Below are positions 1-8,866 of a stretch of DNA of 64,000 nucleotides, piece after piece. The position numbers and the translations under genes are program-made. The notes beneath the pieces were generated by a model that made no database searches, was not told the origin of the DNA, and was given only the letters and a program-made list of their open reading frames with translations. The number at the start of each line of letters is the position of its first letter. Positions within the stretch are counted from its first letter, which is position 1. The DNA is from Herbaspirillum sp. alder98 (lineage in GTDB: Bacteria; Pseudomonadota; Gammaproteobacteria; Burkholderiales; Burkholderiaceae_D): positions 434,001 to 498,000 of the forward strand of contig NZ_JAIUCY010000001.1 in NCBI RefSeq assembly GCF_020179755.1. The letters run 5' to 3'.

Positions 1-1399
1 ATTCATGATCGGCACGACGCAGGTCGGGCTGGATGACAAAAAAGTCGACGTCCTGACGGGCCTGCGCCAGGGTCTCGAAACGCTGCAATTCTATCGAGCG
101 TCGACGATCATTGGTGTTGCCCGCGTTGCCCGAACACACGATGCCTACCCGCAAACGCCCTGCTTCGCGCGGCGCCATCCCGTCGATGCGGGCTTGCCAT
201 GCGGCGCGCCGTGTCGCATCCGCCTGCAAGTAAGAAGGCGCCGCAGGAATCGCATCGATCTGCGTATTGCACACCAGCGGCAAGCTCATCAGCGGTAACT
301 GCATGTCCACCGCCGGCACCGCGTCACCGCTGCTGATGATGGTAATCGCCTCTGCCACCGGCAAGCTGCGCATCAACATATTGAGGCTGTCGGGGACTTC
401 CAGCACGACCTGCGCACCGGCGTCGACCATTTGCTGCACGTAACGACAGAACTGGATCGTGTCGCCGTGCCCCTGCTCTGCCCATAGCAGGATAGAACGG
501 CCGAGCAGCGACGTGGCGCCGTTCCAGGCGGGGATATCGGCGTGACGATAGGGGTCGGCGGCGCGCCCTTCCCAGCGCCATTCATACAGCGGCAGTGCTT
601 CTTGCCATTGCCCCAGCACTAGCAACGAGAGCGCCAGGTTGACCTTGGCATCGGCATCACCGGGCGCAAAGCGCAGCGCGCGCCGATAGCTGTCGATGGC
701 TTCATCGTATTGACGCAGGCGGGCCAGGCTGGTGCCGCGACTGACGTGGGCATCGGCCAGTTCGGGGTCGACGATCAACGCTTCATCGAAATAACGCAGC
801 GCGTCTTCATAGACCCCGGCCGCATGTTCGATCAGCCCGGCGTCGAGCCAGTAAACGGCGCTCTGGCGGTTCAGGCGCAGCGCCTGCGTCATGCTGCGAC
901 GGGCGTCGTCGAACTGCTTGGCACGCTCTTCGAGCATGGCCTTGCGATGCCAGGCATCGGCCGCATCGGGTTGCAGTTGCAAAGCGTCTTCGATCAACTG
1001 CAGCGCTTGCCGATCGTTGCGCCCGGACGGTGCCAGCGCTTGCAGGGCGGCGGCCGCGGCGAGGAAGATTTCCGGACGCTGCTGGCCCGATTCGAGCAAC
1101 GCGCGAAACAGCAGGAAGGCATCTTCATGACGCCCCAGTTCGAAGAATGCACGCCCCAGCTTGTAACGCACGGCGATGCCTTCTGCGGCATCGGGTGCGA
1201 GTCCGCGCAACGCACGCTGCAACACCAGCGCCGCTTCGTCGAAGCGCAATTGGGCGGCCGCGACGCTGCCCAGCAGGTGCAGCGCCTGGACCTGGTCCGG
1301 CACGTCCTGCAACAACGCCAGCAGGACCTCTTCGGCCTGGCGGTATTGTTCTTGCTGGAATAACTGGTGGGCTTGTCTAAGTGATTCGGTGGGATTCAT
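1..1399 (-). CDS. TPR protein with glycosyltransferase-like C-terminal half (3' end outside window)
   Basis: The reading frame is open from ATG at 1399 to the left window edge, about 465 residues, with no stop, so the C terminus is missing. The first ~270 residues are tetratricopeptide repeats (for example segments ending in ALQLQPDAADAW, EALIVDPELADAH and RALRFAPGDADAK). They are followed by YEWRWEG and a WAEQGHGDTIQFCRY motif, typical of the large TPR proteins whose C-terminal domain resembles family 9/41 glycosyltransferases. The gene starts 34 bases after the msrQ stop on the same strand and may be read through from msrPQ. The substrate cannot be told. The family is clear; whether it transfers a sugar is inference. 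Confidence 0.8.
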   Translation of the reverse strand, partial: MNPTESLRQAHQLFQQEQYRQAEEVLLALLQDVPDQVQALHLLGSVAAAQLRFDEAALVLQRALRGLAPDAAEGIAVRYKLGRAFFELGRHEDAFLLFRALLESGQQRPEIFLAAAAALQALAPSGRNDRQALQLIEDALQLQPDAADAWHRKAMLEERAKQFDDARRSMTQALRLNRQSAVYWLDAGLIEHAAGVYEDALRYFDEALIVDPELADAHVSRGTSLARLRQYDEAIDSYRRALRFAPGDADAKVNLALSLLVLGQWQEALPLYEWRWEGRAADPYRHADIPAWNGATSLLGRSILLWAEQGHGDTIQFCRYVQQMVDAGAQVVLEVPDSLNMLMRSLPVAEAITIISSGDAVPAVDMQLPLMSLPLVCNTQIDAIPAAPSYLQADATRRAAWQARIDGMAPREAGRLRVGIVCSGNAGNTNDRRRSIELQRFETLAQARQDVDFFVIQPDLRRADHE

Positions 1400-1433
1400 G
1401 GCGGTGCGAGCTGATGCGAACCGCCCTATTGTC

Positions 1434-2069
1434 TCATCCCGCAGCCCGGCGACGCCACAGCAGGCGCAGCGCCAGCAGCACGCCGACGATGACGGCAAAC
1501 AGCAAGGGCTGTGCAATCAGGTTCTTGCCCGATTTATCCCACCAGTAATGCAATACGCCCAGCGGCACGATCAGGTAGATCAGGCGGTGCAACAAGGCCC
1601 AGCGCTTGCCGCCCAGGCGTCGCACCATGCCGTTGGTGCTGGTGATGGCCAGGGGGATCGTCAGTACCAGGGCGATCACGCCCACCGTGATGAAGGGGCG
1701 CTTGACGATATCGGTCCAGATCGCGGCCAGGTCAAAGAAATGATCGAACCAGACGAAGGCGGTGAAGTGCAGCGCCATGTACAGGAATGCCATCAACCCC
1801 AGCATGCGCCGCATGCGCACCAGCCAGTTGATGCCGGTAAGCTTGCGCAATGGCGTCACCGCCAGCGTGATGCACAGCAGATAAAGGGTCCAGTCGCCGG
1901 TGCCATGGGTGATGGCCTCCAGCGGATTGGCGCCCAGCCCACCGGTGAAACCCAGCACCAGCAGCCGCAACAGCGGCGTGGCGGCCAGCAACAGCAGTAA
2001 CCACCAGACTACCGTGACGGCGCGCGGGCGAAGGTTGCGGACAGCGGCGGGGGCAAGCGCTAACGGCAT
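1434..2069 (-). CDS. msrQ: MsrQ, haem-binding membrane subunit of the MsrPQ methionine sulfoxide reductase
   Basis: A 211-residue polytopic membrane protein of the YedZ/MsrQ family. About six hydrophobic segments and several membrane-embedded histidines are visible (LYMALHFTAFVWFDHFF, LLHRLIYLIVPLGVLHYWW); family members bind haem b and pass quinone-derived electrons to MsrP in the periplasm. Length is normal for the family. ATG at 2069 lies 12 bases after the msrP stop, so the two are one transcription unit. Assignment rests on the sequence pattern and the msrP neighbour. Confidence 0.93.
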   Translation of the reverse strand: MPLALAPAAVRNLRPRAVTVVWWLLLLLAATPLLRLLVLGFTGGLGANPLEAITHGTGDWTLYLLCITLAVTPLRKLTGINWLVRMRRMLGLMAFLYMALHFTAFVWFDHFFDLAAIWTDIVKRPFITVGVIALVLTIPLAITSTNGMVRRLGGKRWALLHRLIYLIVPLGVLHYWWDKSGKNLIAQPLLFAVIVGVLLALRLLWRRRAAG

Positions 2070-2081
2070 GGTGCGTTCCTG

Positions 2082-3056
2082 TCAGTAGAACTTGCGCAGG
2101 TCCATGCCCGTATAGAGCCCGGCCACGTCGTTATACCCGTTGAACATCAGGGTCTTGCGCTTGGGCGCGAAGAAACCGTCTTCGCCGATGCGGCGTTCTG
2201 TGGCCTGCGACCAGCGCGGGTGGTCGACATTGGGGTTGACGTTGGAATAGAAGCCGTACTCCTGGGGCGCGTACAGGTTCCAGGCGGTCTTGGGTTCTTC
2301 CTTGAGAAAACGGATGGCCACAATCGACTTGGCCGACTTGAAACCGTACTTCCACGGCAACACGATGCGCACCGGCGCCCCGTTCTGGTTGGGCAGCACT
2401 TCGCCGTACATGCCGAACGTCAGCAACGCCAGGGGATGATTGGCTTCGTCCATGCGCAGGCCTTCGCGATAAGGCCACTTGAGGATAGGGTCGCTGAGCC
2501 CCGGCATTTGCTTGCTGTCGGCCAGGGTAACGAATTCGACATACTTGGCGTTGCCGGTGGGCTCGGCTTTCTTGATCAGCGCCGACAGCGAATAGCCGAT
2601 CCACGGGATCACCATCGACCAGCCCTCCACGCAGCGCAGCCGATAGACCCGCTCCTCCAGCGGCGCCAGCTTCATCAGGGCGTCGAGGTCGAGCGTGAAC
2701 GGTTTCTTGACTTCGCCTTCGATCGACACCGTCCATGGGCTGGTCTTGAGAGTCCCGGCGTTCTTGGCGGGGTCAGCCTTGTCGGTGCCGAACTCGTAAT
2801 AATTGTTATAGGTCGTGGCGTCCTTGTAGGCGGTCTGCTTGTCCATCACCGCATAGGCATTGTTTAGTTTGGACGGCAACTTGCGGCCCTGCTGGGCGAA
2901 GGCCGATGCCACCGCGCCAAAACCGCCCAGGCTGGCCAGCGCCGCGCCGGCGGCCACCCGGCCCATGAAACTGCGGCGCGCCAGGTAGACTTCGCGCGGG
3001 GTGATTTCGGAGGCGGTCGGAATCTCGATCTGGTCGGGACGGATCTTGATCAGCAT
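2082..3056 (-). CDS. msrP: MsrP, periplasmic molybdopterin methionine sulfoxide reductase
   Basis: A 324-residue YedY/MsrP protein, the catalytic subunit that reduces methionine sulfoxide in periplasmic proteins. It carries a twin-arginine export signal (RRSFMG at residues 27-32 followed by an Ala/Gly-rich hydrophobic stretch and a cut site near AFAQQG). The molybdenum-coordinating cysteine is seen in [11 protein letters not shown] (Cys142), followed by the sulfite-oxidase fold motifs. The export route (Tat) fits a cofactor-loaded enzyme. It is the first gene of msrPQ and is divergent from the regulator at 3245, with a perfect CusR/HprR-type box between them. Confidence 0.95.
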   Translation of the reverse strand: MLIKIRPDQIEIPTASEITPREVYLARRSFMGRVAAGAALASLGGFGAVASAFAQQGRKLPSKLNNAYAVMDKQTAYKDATTYNNYYEFGTDKADPAKNAGTLKTSPWTVSIEGEVKKPFTLDLDALMKLAPLEERVYRLRCVEGWSMVIPWIGYSLSALIKKAEPTGNAKYVEFVTLADSKQMPGLSDPILKWPYREGLRMDEANHPLALLTFGMYGEVLPNQNGAPVRIVLPWKYGFKSAKSIVAIRFLKEEPKTAWNLYAPQEYGFYSNVNPNVDHPRWSQATERRIGEDGFFAPKRKTLMFNGYNDVAGLYTGMDLRKFY

Positions 3057-3148
3057 GGTGGCTCCATCAAATGGGGTTGGCGCAAGGCAATGGCCTTACT
3101 GACAGGGTTCATGCTAAAGACGACGCGGTGACATCCGGATGGCATTTT

Positions 3149-3164
3149 GATGACAATTTTGTCA
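3149..3164. promoter_or_regulatory. CusR/HprR-type response regulator box
   Basis: ATGACAATTTTGTCAT is a perfect 16-base palindrome in the 188-base gap between msrP and the divergent response regulator. It matches the TGACAA-N2-TTGTCA core recognised by the CusR/HprR group of OmpR-family regulators in E. coli. A TAGAAT -10-like hexamer follows at 3186-3191 toward the regulator gene with no good -35, which fits an activator-dependent promoter. The palindrome is seen directly; its use by the neighbouring regulator is inferred. Confidence 0.8.
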
Positions 3165-3244
3165 TGAAGAAAGTCCGCGTGGTTGCTAGAATCCGGCGAT
3201 CATCACTGCAACGCTCGATTCTCTCTCATCCCGGCAAAATACGC

Positions 3245-3916
3245 ATGGCCATTCTCGTAATCGAAGACGACCCCAAGACCGGCGACTACCTTAAAAAAGG
3301 CCTGCGCGAATCCGGCTATGCGGTCGACCTGGCGCGCAACGGCACCGATGGCCTGCACATGGCGCTGGAAAACGATTACGACCTGGTGGTGCTGGACGTG
3401 ATGCTGCCCGGGCTCGACGGCTGGCAGGTGATGAGCGCATTGCGCGCCAGGCATGACTTGCCGGTGCTGTTCCTGACCGCGCGCGACCATGTCGACGACC
3501 GTATTCGCGGCCTGCAACTGGGAGCCGACGATTACCTGGTCAAGCCGTTTTCGTTCACCGAACTGGTCTTGCGCATCCGCACCCTTTTGCGGCGCGGCGT
3601 GCAGCGCGAGACCGAGGTCTACCAGATCGCCGACCTGCAACTGGATCACGTGCGCCACAAGGTCACCCGCCAGGGCATCAACATTGCCCTGACCAACAAG
3701 GAATTCATGCTGCTGCACCTGTTGATCAAGCGTCGCGGCGAAGCCTTGTCGCGCAGCGTGATCGCATCCCAGGTGTGGGACATGAATTTCGATAGCGACA
3801 CCAACGTGGTCGATGTCGCCATCAAGCGCCTGCGCGCCAAGCTGGACGCCCCTTTCGAGCAGAAGCTGATTCATACCGTGCGCAGCGTCGGCTACATGTT
3901 TTCGGAACAGGCATGA
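3245..3916 (+). CDS. hprR: OmpR-family response regulator (HprR/CusR/IrlR group)
   Basis: A 223-residue two-domain response regulator. The receiver domain has the acidic pair (EDD near residue 7), phospho-acceptor Asp51 in [10 protein letters not shown] and Lys in LVKPFSF; the C-terminal winged helix ends VRSVGYMF. The start at 3245 gives the canonical [11 protein letters not shown] terminus; the frame is open further upstream but that part is not family-like. It overlaps the kinase gene by four bases (ATGA). Being divergent from msrPQ, it most likely plays the HprR (YedW) role of inducing msrPQ under oxidative or copper stress. The exact signal is not visible. Confidence 0.88.
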   Translation: MAILVIEDDPKTGDYLKKGLRESGYAVDLARNGTDGLHMALENDYDLVVLDVMLPGLDGWQVMSALRARHDLPVLFLTARDHVDDRIRGLQLGADDYLVKPFSFTELVLRIRTLLRRGVQRETEVYQIADLQLDHVRHKVTRQGINIALTNKEFMLLHLLIKRRGEALSRSVIASQVWDMNFDSDTNVVDVAIKRLRAKLDAPFEQKLIHTVRSVGYMFSEQA

Positions 3917-5340
3917 GCACTAGCGAGCGCCTCTCGGTGCGCCATCTGCCGCTGACGCTGCGGGTGGCGCTGCTGTTTGCGCTGATCACGGCGGCGGTGG
4001 TCACGGCGCTGGGCTGGTACCTGTACGGCACCGCGCGCGAGTCGCTGGAGCTGCGCGCCAACCAGGCGCTGACGGGACGCGTCGAACACTTCCGCACGCT
4101 CATGCGCGACCTGGTCAATGTCGAGCAGATGGAGCAACGCCCGGCGCTGTTCGAGAGCATGATGGGCAACGAGCAGGACGTGCGCATCTTCCGTCGCCAG
4201 GGCGAGGCGCCGTTCATCCAGAGCAACCCCGATCGCCTGGTGCCACCCGAGATGGAAGCGGTGCCGGTCGGTACGCCCCTGTCGGCCGATGATTTATTCA
4301 CCAGCGTGCGCGCCGATGGCGTGCGGGTGCGCTGGACGGCCGCCCTGGCCGAAGTCGGCAACGAGCGCGATGGCCACAACACGGTCGAGATCGTGGCCGG
4401 TTATGTGATGGTGGAAGAGGCGCGCATGATGCGCTCGTACCGCTGGCGCATCGTCGGCGCAGCCGCCGCTGCGGTGCTGCTGACGGCGCTATTGGGTTGG
4501 CTGCTGCTGCACCATGGCTTGCGCCCGCTGCAAGAGATGAGCCGGCGCGCAGCGCGCATCACGCCGGACCACCTGAGCACCCGCCTGGAACAGGACGGCA
4601 TGCCCGAAGAACTGCGGCGCGTCGCGCTTTCGTTCAACGCCATGCTCGATCGACTGGAAGCCGGCTATGCGCACCTGTCGCAGTTCTCGGGCGACCTGGC
4701 CCACGAGATTCGCACCCCGGTCAATGTGCTCATGGGCCAGAGCCAGGTGGCGCTGGGCCAGCGGCGCTCGACTGAAGAATATGAGCAGTTGCTGGAGTCG
4801 AACGTCGAAGAACTGCAACGCCTGTCACGCATCATCGAGAACATCCTGTTCCTGGCCCAGGCCGACCATGCCACGCTGGCCGTCGATTGCAGCGACTTCG
4901 AACTGGACACCGAACTGCGCCGCATCGTCGATTATTTCGAAGGCCTGGCCGATGAACGTGGCATGCAACTGGTGCTGGATGCGCCGGGCGCCTGTCACGC
5001 CAATCTTGATATGTGGCGCCGCGCGGTCGGCAATCTGGTGGTCAATGCGATACGCCATGGCGAAGCGGGCGGCGCCATTCGCATCAGCACCCACGTCGAT
5101 GCCGAGGGCAGCAGCATCATGGTCGAAAACCGCAGCGCCGATGCCCTGCCGCACAGCATGGCGCGCATGTTCGACCGCTTCTACCGGGGCGACCGCTCGC
5201 GCAGCGCGCTGACCGAATCGAACGGCCTGGGCCTGGCGATCGTCAAGGCGATCATGGGCTTGCATCGCGGCGCGGCCACGGTCGAATGCCCGCAACCGGG
5301 ATGGATACGATTTACGCTGCGGTTCCCGGCGTCACGCTAG
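3913..5340 (+). CDS. hprS: Heavy-metal/redox-type sensor histidine kinase (HprS/CusS group)
   Basis: A 475-residue inner-membrane histidine kinase. Two membrane spans (about 18-38 and 180-200) flank a ~140-residue periplasmic sensor. HAMP (about 200-255), the H box [16 protein letters not shown] with His264, an N box ([11 protein letters not shown]) and a G box ([11 protein letters not shown]) follow in order. It overlaps the regulator gene by ATGA, so the pair is translationally coupled. The family includes CusS and HprS (YedV); location beside msrPQ favours sensing of hypochlorous acid or peroxide, but copper cannot be excluded from sequence alone. Confidence 0.88.
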   Translation: MSTSERLSVRHLPLTLRVALLFALITAAVVTALGWYLYGTARESLELRANQALTGRVEHFRTLMRDLVNVEQMEQRPALFESMMGNEQDVRIFRRQGEAPFIQSNPDRLVPPEMEAVPVGTPLSADDLFTSVRADGVRVRWTAALAEVGNERDGHNTVEIVAGYVMVEEARMMRSYRWRIVGAAAAAVLLTALLGWLLLHHGLRPLQEMSRRAARITPDHLSTRLEQDGMPEELRRVALSFNAMLDRLEAGYAHLSQFSGDLAHEIRTPVNVLMGQSQVALGQRRSTEEYEQLLESNVEELQRLSRIIENILFLAQADHATLAVDCSDFELDTELRRIVDYFEGLADERGMQLVLDAPGACHANLDMWRRAVGNLVVNAIRHGEAGGAIRISTHVDAEGSSIMVENRSADALPHSMARMFDRFYRGDRSRSALTESNGLGLAIVKAIMGLHRGAATVECPQPGWIRFTLRFPASR

Positions 5341-5356
5341 CATCTCTCACCACCCG

Positions 5357-6511
5357 TCATTGCTTCTCGATATGCACCTGCACCACCGTCGGCGGTGCGG
5401 CCGGTGGCGCGGCCAGGGCCGCTTTTTCTAGGGCATCGGCGGCGGCTTGCGCCTCGCGTTCTTCTGCCGCGCGCCGGGCTTTTCTTGCCGCCGACGCGCG
5501 CGTAAAGATGATCTTCAATGCCGCCATGACCGGCACCGACAGGAAGATCCCGGCCACGCCGCCCAACTGGTCCCCGGCCAGCAGGCCCAGGATCACCATC
5601 AGCGGACTGACCTCGACGCCCTCGCTCATCAGATAAGGATTGAGCACGTAATCCTGGAACAGGCGATACGCGACGATGAAGCCCACCAGCCACAGCAGAT
5701 GCGGATAGCCGCTGAACCCGGCCACCAACAACGCCGCAGCGCTAGCCGCCAGCGGCCCGGCGAAAGGAATGAATTCAAGCACCGCCGCCAGGCCCGCCAG
5801 CAGCATCGCATAAGGCACGCCCATGAGCGAAAAGGCGACGCTGTAAGCCACCAGGGTGGCGATCGACAGGAACAGCAAGGCCCGCACATAGCGTGACAGC
5901 AGCACGTCGAGATCCTTGATGATGTTATTCCACAGGCGACGGTTGCCGCCATTCATCCAGGACAGCATCTCGTCGCGAATGGCCGGCGCGTCCTTGATCA
6001 GCAGGAAACTGATGATCGGCACCAGCACCAGATAGATCAGGTTGCTGGCCGCATGCATGATGCCGACGCCGAACTGCTTGGCCAGCGGCATGGCCTGGTC
6101 GGTGCCGCTGGCGAGCTGGTCACGCAGGAAGCCAAGGATGCGCTCGCGCACCGGCTCGGCAAACCCCGGCAGCGGGATGCGCGCGACCACATCGTTGGAT
6201 CGCAACAGCGAAGGCAATTGTTCACTGAGGTGCAGCGCCTCTTCCTGGATGCGCGAACCGAACACGGCGGCAACTGCCGCGACGATCGCCAGCACCAGCG
6301 CAAACACCACGGCGATCGAGACGGTACGCGGCACCCGGCGCGGGCGTACCCGCTCCATCTGCTCCACCAGTGGATACACCAGATAGCTGAAGAACACCGC
6401 GAACACCAGCACCAGCAAGGTCGACGACACCGTATAGGTGATGAAGAACAGCAATGCCACGAGCGCCACGGTCCAGACGATTCTGGCGATACGCAAATCG
6501 AAACCCAGCAT
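5357..6511 (-). CDS. AI-2E family (PerM/YdiK-type) membrane transporter
   Basis: A 384-residue multi-pass membrane protein. It has the family layout: two pairs of hydrophobic segments around an amphipathic middle, and the conserved C-terminal core (GVPYAMLLAGLAAVLEFIPFAGP and PYLMSEGVEVSPLMVILGLLAG). I place the start at ATG 6511 (MLGFDLRIARIVW), where the membrane domain begins; the in-frame extension to 6646 is not family-like. The C terminus is an Ala-rich charged tail. It is convergent with the kinase gene, 16 bases away. Family members include an autoinducer-2 exporter and sodium/proton antiporters; the substrate here is unknown. Confidence 0.85.
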   Translation of the reverse strand: MLGFDLRIARIVWTVALVALLFFITYTVSSTLLVLVFAVFFSYLVYPLVEQMERVRPRRVPRTVSIAVVFALVLAIVAAVAAVFGSRIQEEALHLSEQLPSLLRSNDVVARIPLPGFAEPVRERILGFLRDQLASGTDQAMPLAKQFGVGIMHAASNLIYLVLVPIISFLLIKDAPAIRDEMLSWMNGGNRRLWNNIIKDLDVLLSRYVRALLFLSIATLVAYSVAFSLMGVPYAMLLAGLAAVLEFIPFAGPLAASAAALLVAGFSGYPHLLWLVGFIVAYRLFQDYVLNPYLMSEGVEVSPLMVILGLLAGDQLGGVAGIFLSVPVMAALKIIFTRASAARKARRAAEEREAQAAADALEKAALAAPPAAPPTVVQVHIEKQ

Positions 6512-6807
6512 ATAAAACCTTTGGATGACGCCCAGCGCGCGATGGTCCCCTGACCTCGATCGTTGTAGTGGCGACGGATCGGACTTGCATCCGCGCGGCA
6601 CGGCTGAGCTTGACAACAAGCTTATTGGAAACCCGGGCAATGCCACATCAGCCGACCTCCCCTGCCTTTGTAGGAAAGCACGAGAAACACTTATCTAACA
6701 AAAAACGATGCCAGTGAGCGTCGCCGCCAATGTTGCCAGGAAGCTACTTACTGTTATACGATGTCCTAACACATGACCTTCCGTTTCACCCTCAACTGGA
6801 AACCACG
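6512..6807. other. Intergenic region, no gene seen
   Basis: Divergent gap between the AI-2E family gene and the SMP-30 gene. Short frames here are not gene-like. A TTATAC element around 6754 could be a -10 for the plus-strand gene, but I find no convincing operator or RNA. Confidence 0.5.
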
Positions 6808-7872
6808 ATGTCGACAGAGAACAAGACCAACTCCATCAATACCAGCCGTCGCACCGCCCTGCTGGGTGGCCTGGCAATGGCCGGCGCGGCGATCAACGCC
6901 ACGGCGCAGAGCTTCGATTTCAAGCCCAGCCAGCGTTATCCGGATCCCAGCATCGAGGTGCTGGACAAGAGCTTCCTGAAATATCGCCTGTTCAGCGCCG
7001 GCGTCGAGCAACTGGCCAGCGGCTTCCGCTGGGTCGAAGGTCCGGTCTGGTTCGGCGATGGTCGTTTCCTGCTGTTTTCGGACATCCCTAACAACCGCAT
7101 CATGCGCTGGGACGAAACCACCGGCCAGACCTCGGTGTTTCGCCAGCCCTCCAACTTCAGCAATGGCCTGGCGCGCGACCGCCAGGGCCGCCTGCTGTCA
7201 TGCGAACACCTGACCCGCCGCGTGACCCGCACCGAATACGATGGCAGCATCACGGTGCTGGCCGACCGCTACAACGGCAAGCGCTTCAACTCGCCCAACG
7301 ACATCATCGTCAAGTCGGATGGTTCGATCTGGTTCACCGATCCGCCATTCGGCATCGGCGGCGAATGGGAAGGCGACAAGCAGGTGTCGGAGCTGCCGCA
7401 TTCGGTGTATCGCATTGACGGCCAGAGCGGCAAGCTGAGCCTGATCACCGATGCCCTGGCCGGCCCCAACGGCCTGGCGTTCTCGCCGGACGAAAAACTG
7501 CTCTACATCAACGAGTCGCGCGCTACGCCCAACCGCGTGATCTGGGCCTATGAACTGACCGACAACGGCACCCGCCTGGGCCAGCGTCGCCTGGCAGTCG
7601 ATGCCAACGGCCCCGGCGGCATCGATGGCTTCAAGCTCGATACCGACGGCAACCTGTGGTGCGGCTGGGGCAGCAACGGCTCGCTCGAAGCCAACGCCGC
7701 CGAGCTCGACGGCGTGCGTGTGTTCAATCCCCAGGGCAAGGCCATCGCCCACATCCACCTGCCGGAGCGTTGCCCCAACCTGGTGTTTGGCGGCGCCAAG
7801 AAGAATCGCCTGTTCATGGCCAGCAGCCACTCGCTGTATTCGCTGTATGTCGAGGCGCGTGGGGCGGCCTAA
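6808..7872 (+). CDS. SMP-30/gluconolactonase family hydrolase, exported
   Basis: A 354-residue six-bladed beta-propeller of the SMP-30/gluconolactonase/LRE family, whose members open sugar lactones using a divalent metal. The metal-site motifs are visible: WVEGPVWF (Glu), FNSPNDIIVKSDG (Asn) and GPNGLAFSPDEKLLYINES (Asn/Asp). The N terminus (SRRTALLGGLAMAGAAINATAQS) is a twin-arginine-like or Sec signal, so the enzyme probably acts in the periplasm. Start chosen at ATG 6808 because it gives this signal peptide; an in-frame upstream extension to 6730 has no support. No sugar-catabolic genes are adjacent, so the natural lactone is unknown. Confidence 0.85.
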   Translation: MSTENKTNSINTSRRTALLGGLAMAGAAINATAQSFDFKPSQRYPDPSIEVLDKSFLKYRLFSAGVEQLASGFRWVEGPVWFGDGRFLLFSDIPNNRIMRWDETTGQTSVFRQPSNFSNGLARDRQGRLLSCEHLTRRVTRTEYDGSITVLADRYNGKRFNSPNDIIVKSDGSIWFTDPPFGIGGEWEGDKQVSELPHSVYRIDGQSGKLSLITDALAGPNGLAFSPDEKLLYINESRATPNRVIWAYELTDNGTRLGQRRLAVDANGPGGIDGFKLDTDGNLWCGWGSNGSLEANAAELDGVRVFNPQGKAIAHIHLPERCPNLVFGGAKKNRLFMASSHSLYSLYVEARGAA

Positions 7873-7890
7873 GTATTCTTGCCGCAATGA

Positions 7891-7926
7891 AAAAACCCGC
7901 GAACTTTCGTTCGCGGGTTTTTTTTG
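7891..7926 (+). terminator. Rho-independent terminator
   Basis: A 12-base perfect stem (AAACCCGCGAAC at 7893-7904 with its complement at 7909-7920) closes a TTTC loop and runs into a T tract to 7925. It lies 20 bases after the SMP-30 stop and, given A/T on both sides, may serve the convergent ohr gene too. Confidence 0.92.
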
Positions 7927-7975
7927 GCCTGCCGGTTGCGGGTTGCGCGTTACATCTTGCACCACCGCCACTGAC

Positions 7976-8404
7976 TTATACCAGTGTCAGCGTGACATCG
8001 ATGTTGCCACGGGTGGCGTTCGAGTAAGGGCAAACCTGGTGCGCCTTGTCGACCAGCGTCTGGGCCACTGCGCGGTCCAGGCCTGGCAGCGAAATCTTCA
8101 GTTCGGCTTCGATGCCGAAACCGGCCGGGATCTGGCCGATGCCCACGGTGCCGGTGATGCTGGCATCTGCCGGCAGGGCAACCTTGTCCTGACCCGCCAC
8201 GAACTTCAATGCGCCCAGGAAGCAGGCCGAATAGCCGGCTGCGAACAGTTGCTCGGGGTTGGTGCCGGAGCCGCCTGCGCCGCCCAGTTCCTTCGGGGTC
8301 GACAGCTTGATGTCGAGCACGCCGTCGGACGACTTGGCGGAACCTTCACGGCCGCCGGTAGCGGTTGCGGTGGCTTGGTACAGGGCTTTTTCGAGCTTTT
8401 TCAT
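7976..8404 (-). CDS. ohr: Ohr, organic hydroperoxide resistance peroxiredoxin
   Basis: A 142-residue Ohr/OsmC-family thiol peroxidase that reduces organic hydroperoxides in the cytoplasm. The two redox cysteines are in [11 protein letters not shown] and [13 protein letters not shown], the latter a signature that separates Ohr from OsmC; the [14 protein letters not shown] start is also typical. Start at ATG 8404 matches the usual family N terminus; the in-frame extension to 8467 does not. No ohrR gene lies beside it in this window, but palindromes upstream (see 8482-8496) could be MarR-type operator sites. Confidence 0.95.
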   Translation of the reverse strand: MKKLEKALYQATATATGGREGSAKSSDGVLDIKLSTPKELGGAGGSGTNPEQLFAAGYSACFLGALKFVAGQDKVALPADASITGTVGIGQIPAGFGIEAELKISLPGLDRAVAQTLVDKAHQVCPYSNATRGNIDVTLTLV

Positions 8405-8481
8405 GATGTTTCCTTTCGGTTTCAGATTAAAGGCCCGCAGGCCGAGTCGGTCATGACAACCATTCATTAAAAATCAAGCAC

Positions 8482-8496
8482 TTGCAGGTACTGCAA
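8482..8496. promoter_or_regulatory. Palindrome upstream of ohr, candidate operator
   Basis: TTGCAG-GTA-CTGCAA is a perfect inverted repeat, 78 bases upstream of the ohr start codon. Ohr genes are commonly repressed by the MarR-type OhrR at such short AT/GC palindromes near the promoter. The repeat is seen; its role is inferred. Confidence 0.45.
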
Positions 8497-8866
8497 TTTG
8501 CACCATCAAGACGTTTGCCGCTATTTCGGAACTACTGTAAATCATCTTCGTTCCGGGATCTGCACCCGCCGGTGCCGACAGGTTCAATCTCAAACGACAG
8601 AATAGCGAACTATTTAATCAAAGCCATCAAATCTTGACGATATTTCTTACTGCAATCAGTTTCGGCGCCGCCCCTGCTCTTTTCTGCCTGGGTTCCACGC
8701 TGTCCATGGAATGCATAATAGATCGTGCAATATTAAATTGCAAGCTATTTAAATTGAAATAAGTTGACGATGTTCTTCAATCCCTGATCAACCCGCTTCA
8801 ACCCGCTTTTCCGGCACCGGGACAACTTCGGTATGATGCGCACTTCCCCGTCCTTCTTTTGCACCG
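8497..8866. other. AT-rich intergenic region between ohr and earP
   Basis: No gene-like frame. It holds a second inverted repeat, TGCAAT-N5-ATTGCA at 8726-8742, in a markedly A/T-rich patch (8700-8765), and a TATGAT -10-like hexamer at 8832-8837 about 30 bases before the earP start. Confidence 0.5.
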
